64,000 bases of DNA from assembly GCA_023416335.1 (NCBI GenBank), contig JAEZHY010000121.1:12077-76076 (forward strand), written 5' to 3'. The notes beneath the pieces were generated by a model. It did not search any database and had not been told where the DNA came from. It saw only the letters and a list, made by a program, of their open reading frames with translations. The position numbers and the translations under genes are program-made. Origin of the DNA: Pseudomonadota bacterium. GTDB lineage: Bacteria; Desulfobacterota; Syntrophobacteria; Syntrophobacterales; Syntrophobacteraceae. This document shows positions 63,589 to 64,000 of this stretch, in pieces; the stretch's first letter is position 1, and every line of letters starts with the position of its first letter.

Positions 63589-64000
63589 ATGCAGCTTCAC
63601 AATATCGTGCATTTGAATATTCCCGATTTCTATGCGGCCCTGGAGGAAATACGGCGCCCGGAGCTAAAGAAACGCCCGCTCGTTTTGGCGGAACCGGGAG
63701 AGAGGTCCGTAATCCAGGGAGTAAACCGCATCGCCCGGGGCGAGGGCATATACGAGGGCATGTCCATCTCTCTGGCGCGCAGGATGTGCCGCCGCATGAC
63801 GGCCATCCCCTCGGACCTTTACCACTACCGGGAAAAACACCGGAATATCACGGAAGAAATGGGGCAGTATTCGCCGCTTGTGGAAGGGACCTTGCCGGGA
63901 TCGTATTTTCTCGACATTACGGGTACAAACGCCTGTGGGGACCGGAGCCGGACATCGCCTGCCGGATCGAAAAAGAACTTGCGGTAAAAACCGGCCTTCA
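63589..64000 (+). pseudogene. Y-family DNA polymerase, ImuB-like, frameshifted and cut by the window end
   Basis: The N-terminal palm and fingers of a Y-family polymerase are clear (IVHLNIPDFYAALEE, then ERSVIQGVNRIARGEGIYEGM). The catalytic acids are missing: the first Asp position is Asn10 and the second metal motif, normally SIDEAYLD, reads TLPGSYFLD (101-109). That is the pattern of ImuB, the non-catalytic partner in LexA-controlled mutagenesis cassettes. Near 63926-63931 the frame shifts: the original frame ends at 63987, while LWGPEPDIACRIEKELAV continues in another frame to the window end. It may be a broken gene or a sequencing error. Confidence 0.72.

Noticed and set aside
1..64000. 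tRNA, rRNA or CRISPR array
   Set aside because: I looked for T-loop-like motifs, rRNA segments and regularly spaced repeats and found none; a tRNA or repeat finder would be needed to be certain.

Overview
The window reads as a chromosomal segment of a Gram-negative anaerobe, most likely a deltaproteobacterium (Desulfobacterota, Syntrophobacter-like). The pointers are an outer-membrane barrel protein, a PqiC/MlaD lipid system, FecR/TPR and CHASE2-cyclase proteins, a corrinoid methyltransferase of the CmuA type, HdrD-like Fe-S proteins, CoA transferases and many two-component receivers. The taxonomy is an inference. Base composition is uneven: GC-rich in most operons, AT-rich around 13.4-16.4 kb. 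Decayed transposase pieces and short inverted-repeat elements occupy many gaps.

Layout. 0-2.6 kb: the end of a histidine kinase, a frameshifted response regulator, a small secreted protein, an IS630-type remnant and an intact single-domain receiver. 3.3-13.4 kb: a signalling and protease block. It holds a cyclic-nucleotide-binding SARP-like regulator (+) facing a minus-strand series of CHASE2 class III cyclase, FecR-TPR-outer-membrane barrel, an 80-residue protein and a gingipain-type (C25, caspase-like) peptidase. 14.2-16.3 kb: another receiver, an IS21 IstB remnant and an AT-rich orphan radical SAM gene. 16.9-23.5 kb: an exopolysaccharide locus (WecB epimerase, giant deacetylase/hydrolase-like protein, GT2 synthase) closed by a clear terminator. 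23.8-32 kb: a YkgJ Cys-cluster protein with a Gln/Ser/Lys repeat protein, a chemoreceptor, a rhodanese, an Fe-S oxidoreductase subunit and a Kef-type antiporter. 32-35.3 kb: a MarR/thioesterase/old-yellow-enzyme operon and small genes. 38-42 kb: a URO-D/corrinoid fusion methyltransferase with an MFS transporter and an XRE-cupin regulator. 42.5-48.5 kb: a P1B ATPase and an MlaEFD-PqiC lipid transport operon. 49-53.4 kb: a CoA transferase, an MHS transporter and an SDR-like protein. 54.5-59.3 kb: an aapJQMP amino-acid ABC transporter and an ATC-hydrolase-like gene. 59.4-62 kb: a RelBE/ParE-type toxin-antitoxin pair, an outer-membrane protein and two membrane proteins. 63-64 kb: lexA followed by a catalytically degenerate, frameshifted Y-family polymerase (ImuB-like).

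The strongest candidate for an undescribed system is the 3.3-13.4 kb block. One membrane protein should make a cyclic nucleotide, the facing regulator keeps the residues that bind one, and the genes between encode an envelope FecR/TPR barrel and a caspase-fold protease without a signal peptide. A second highlight is a family of MITE-like elements of about 225-230 bp. They have 12-bp terminal inverted repeats (GTTGCGTTCAAG type) and a 13-bp-stem central hairpin, and seven full, internally deleted or partial copies lie in gene gaps across the window.
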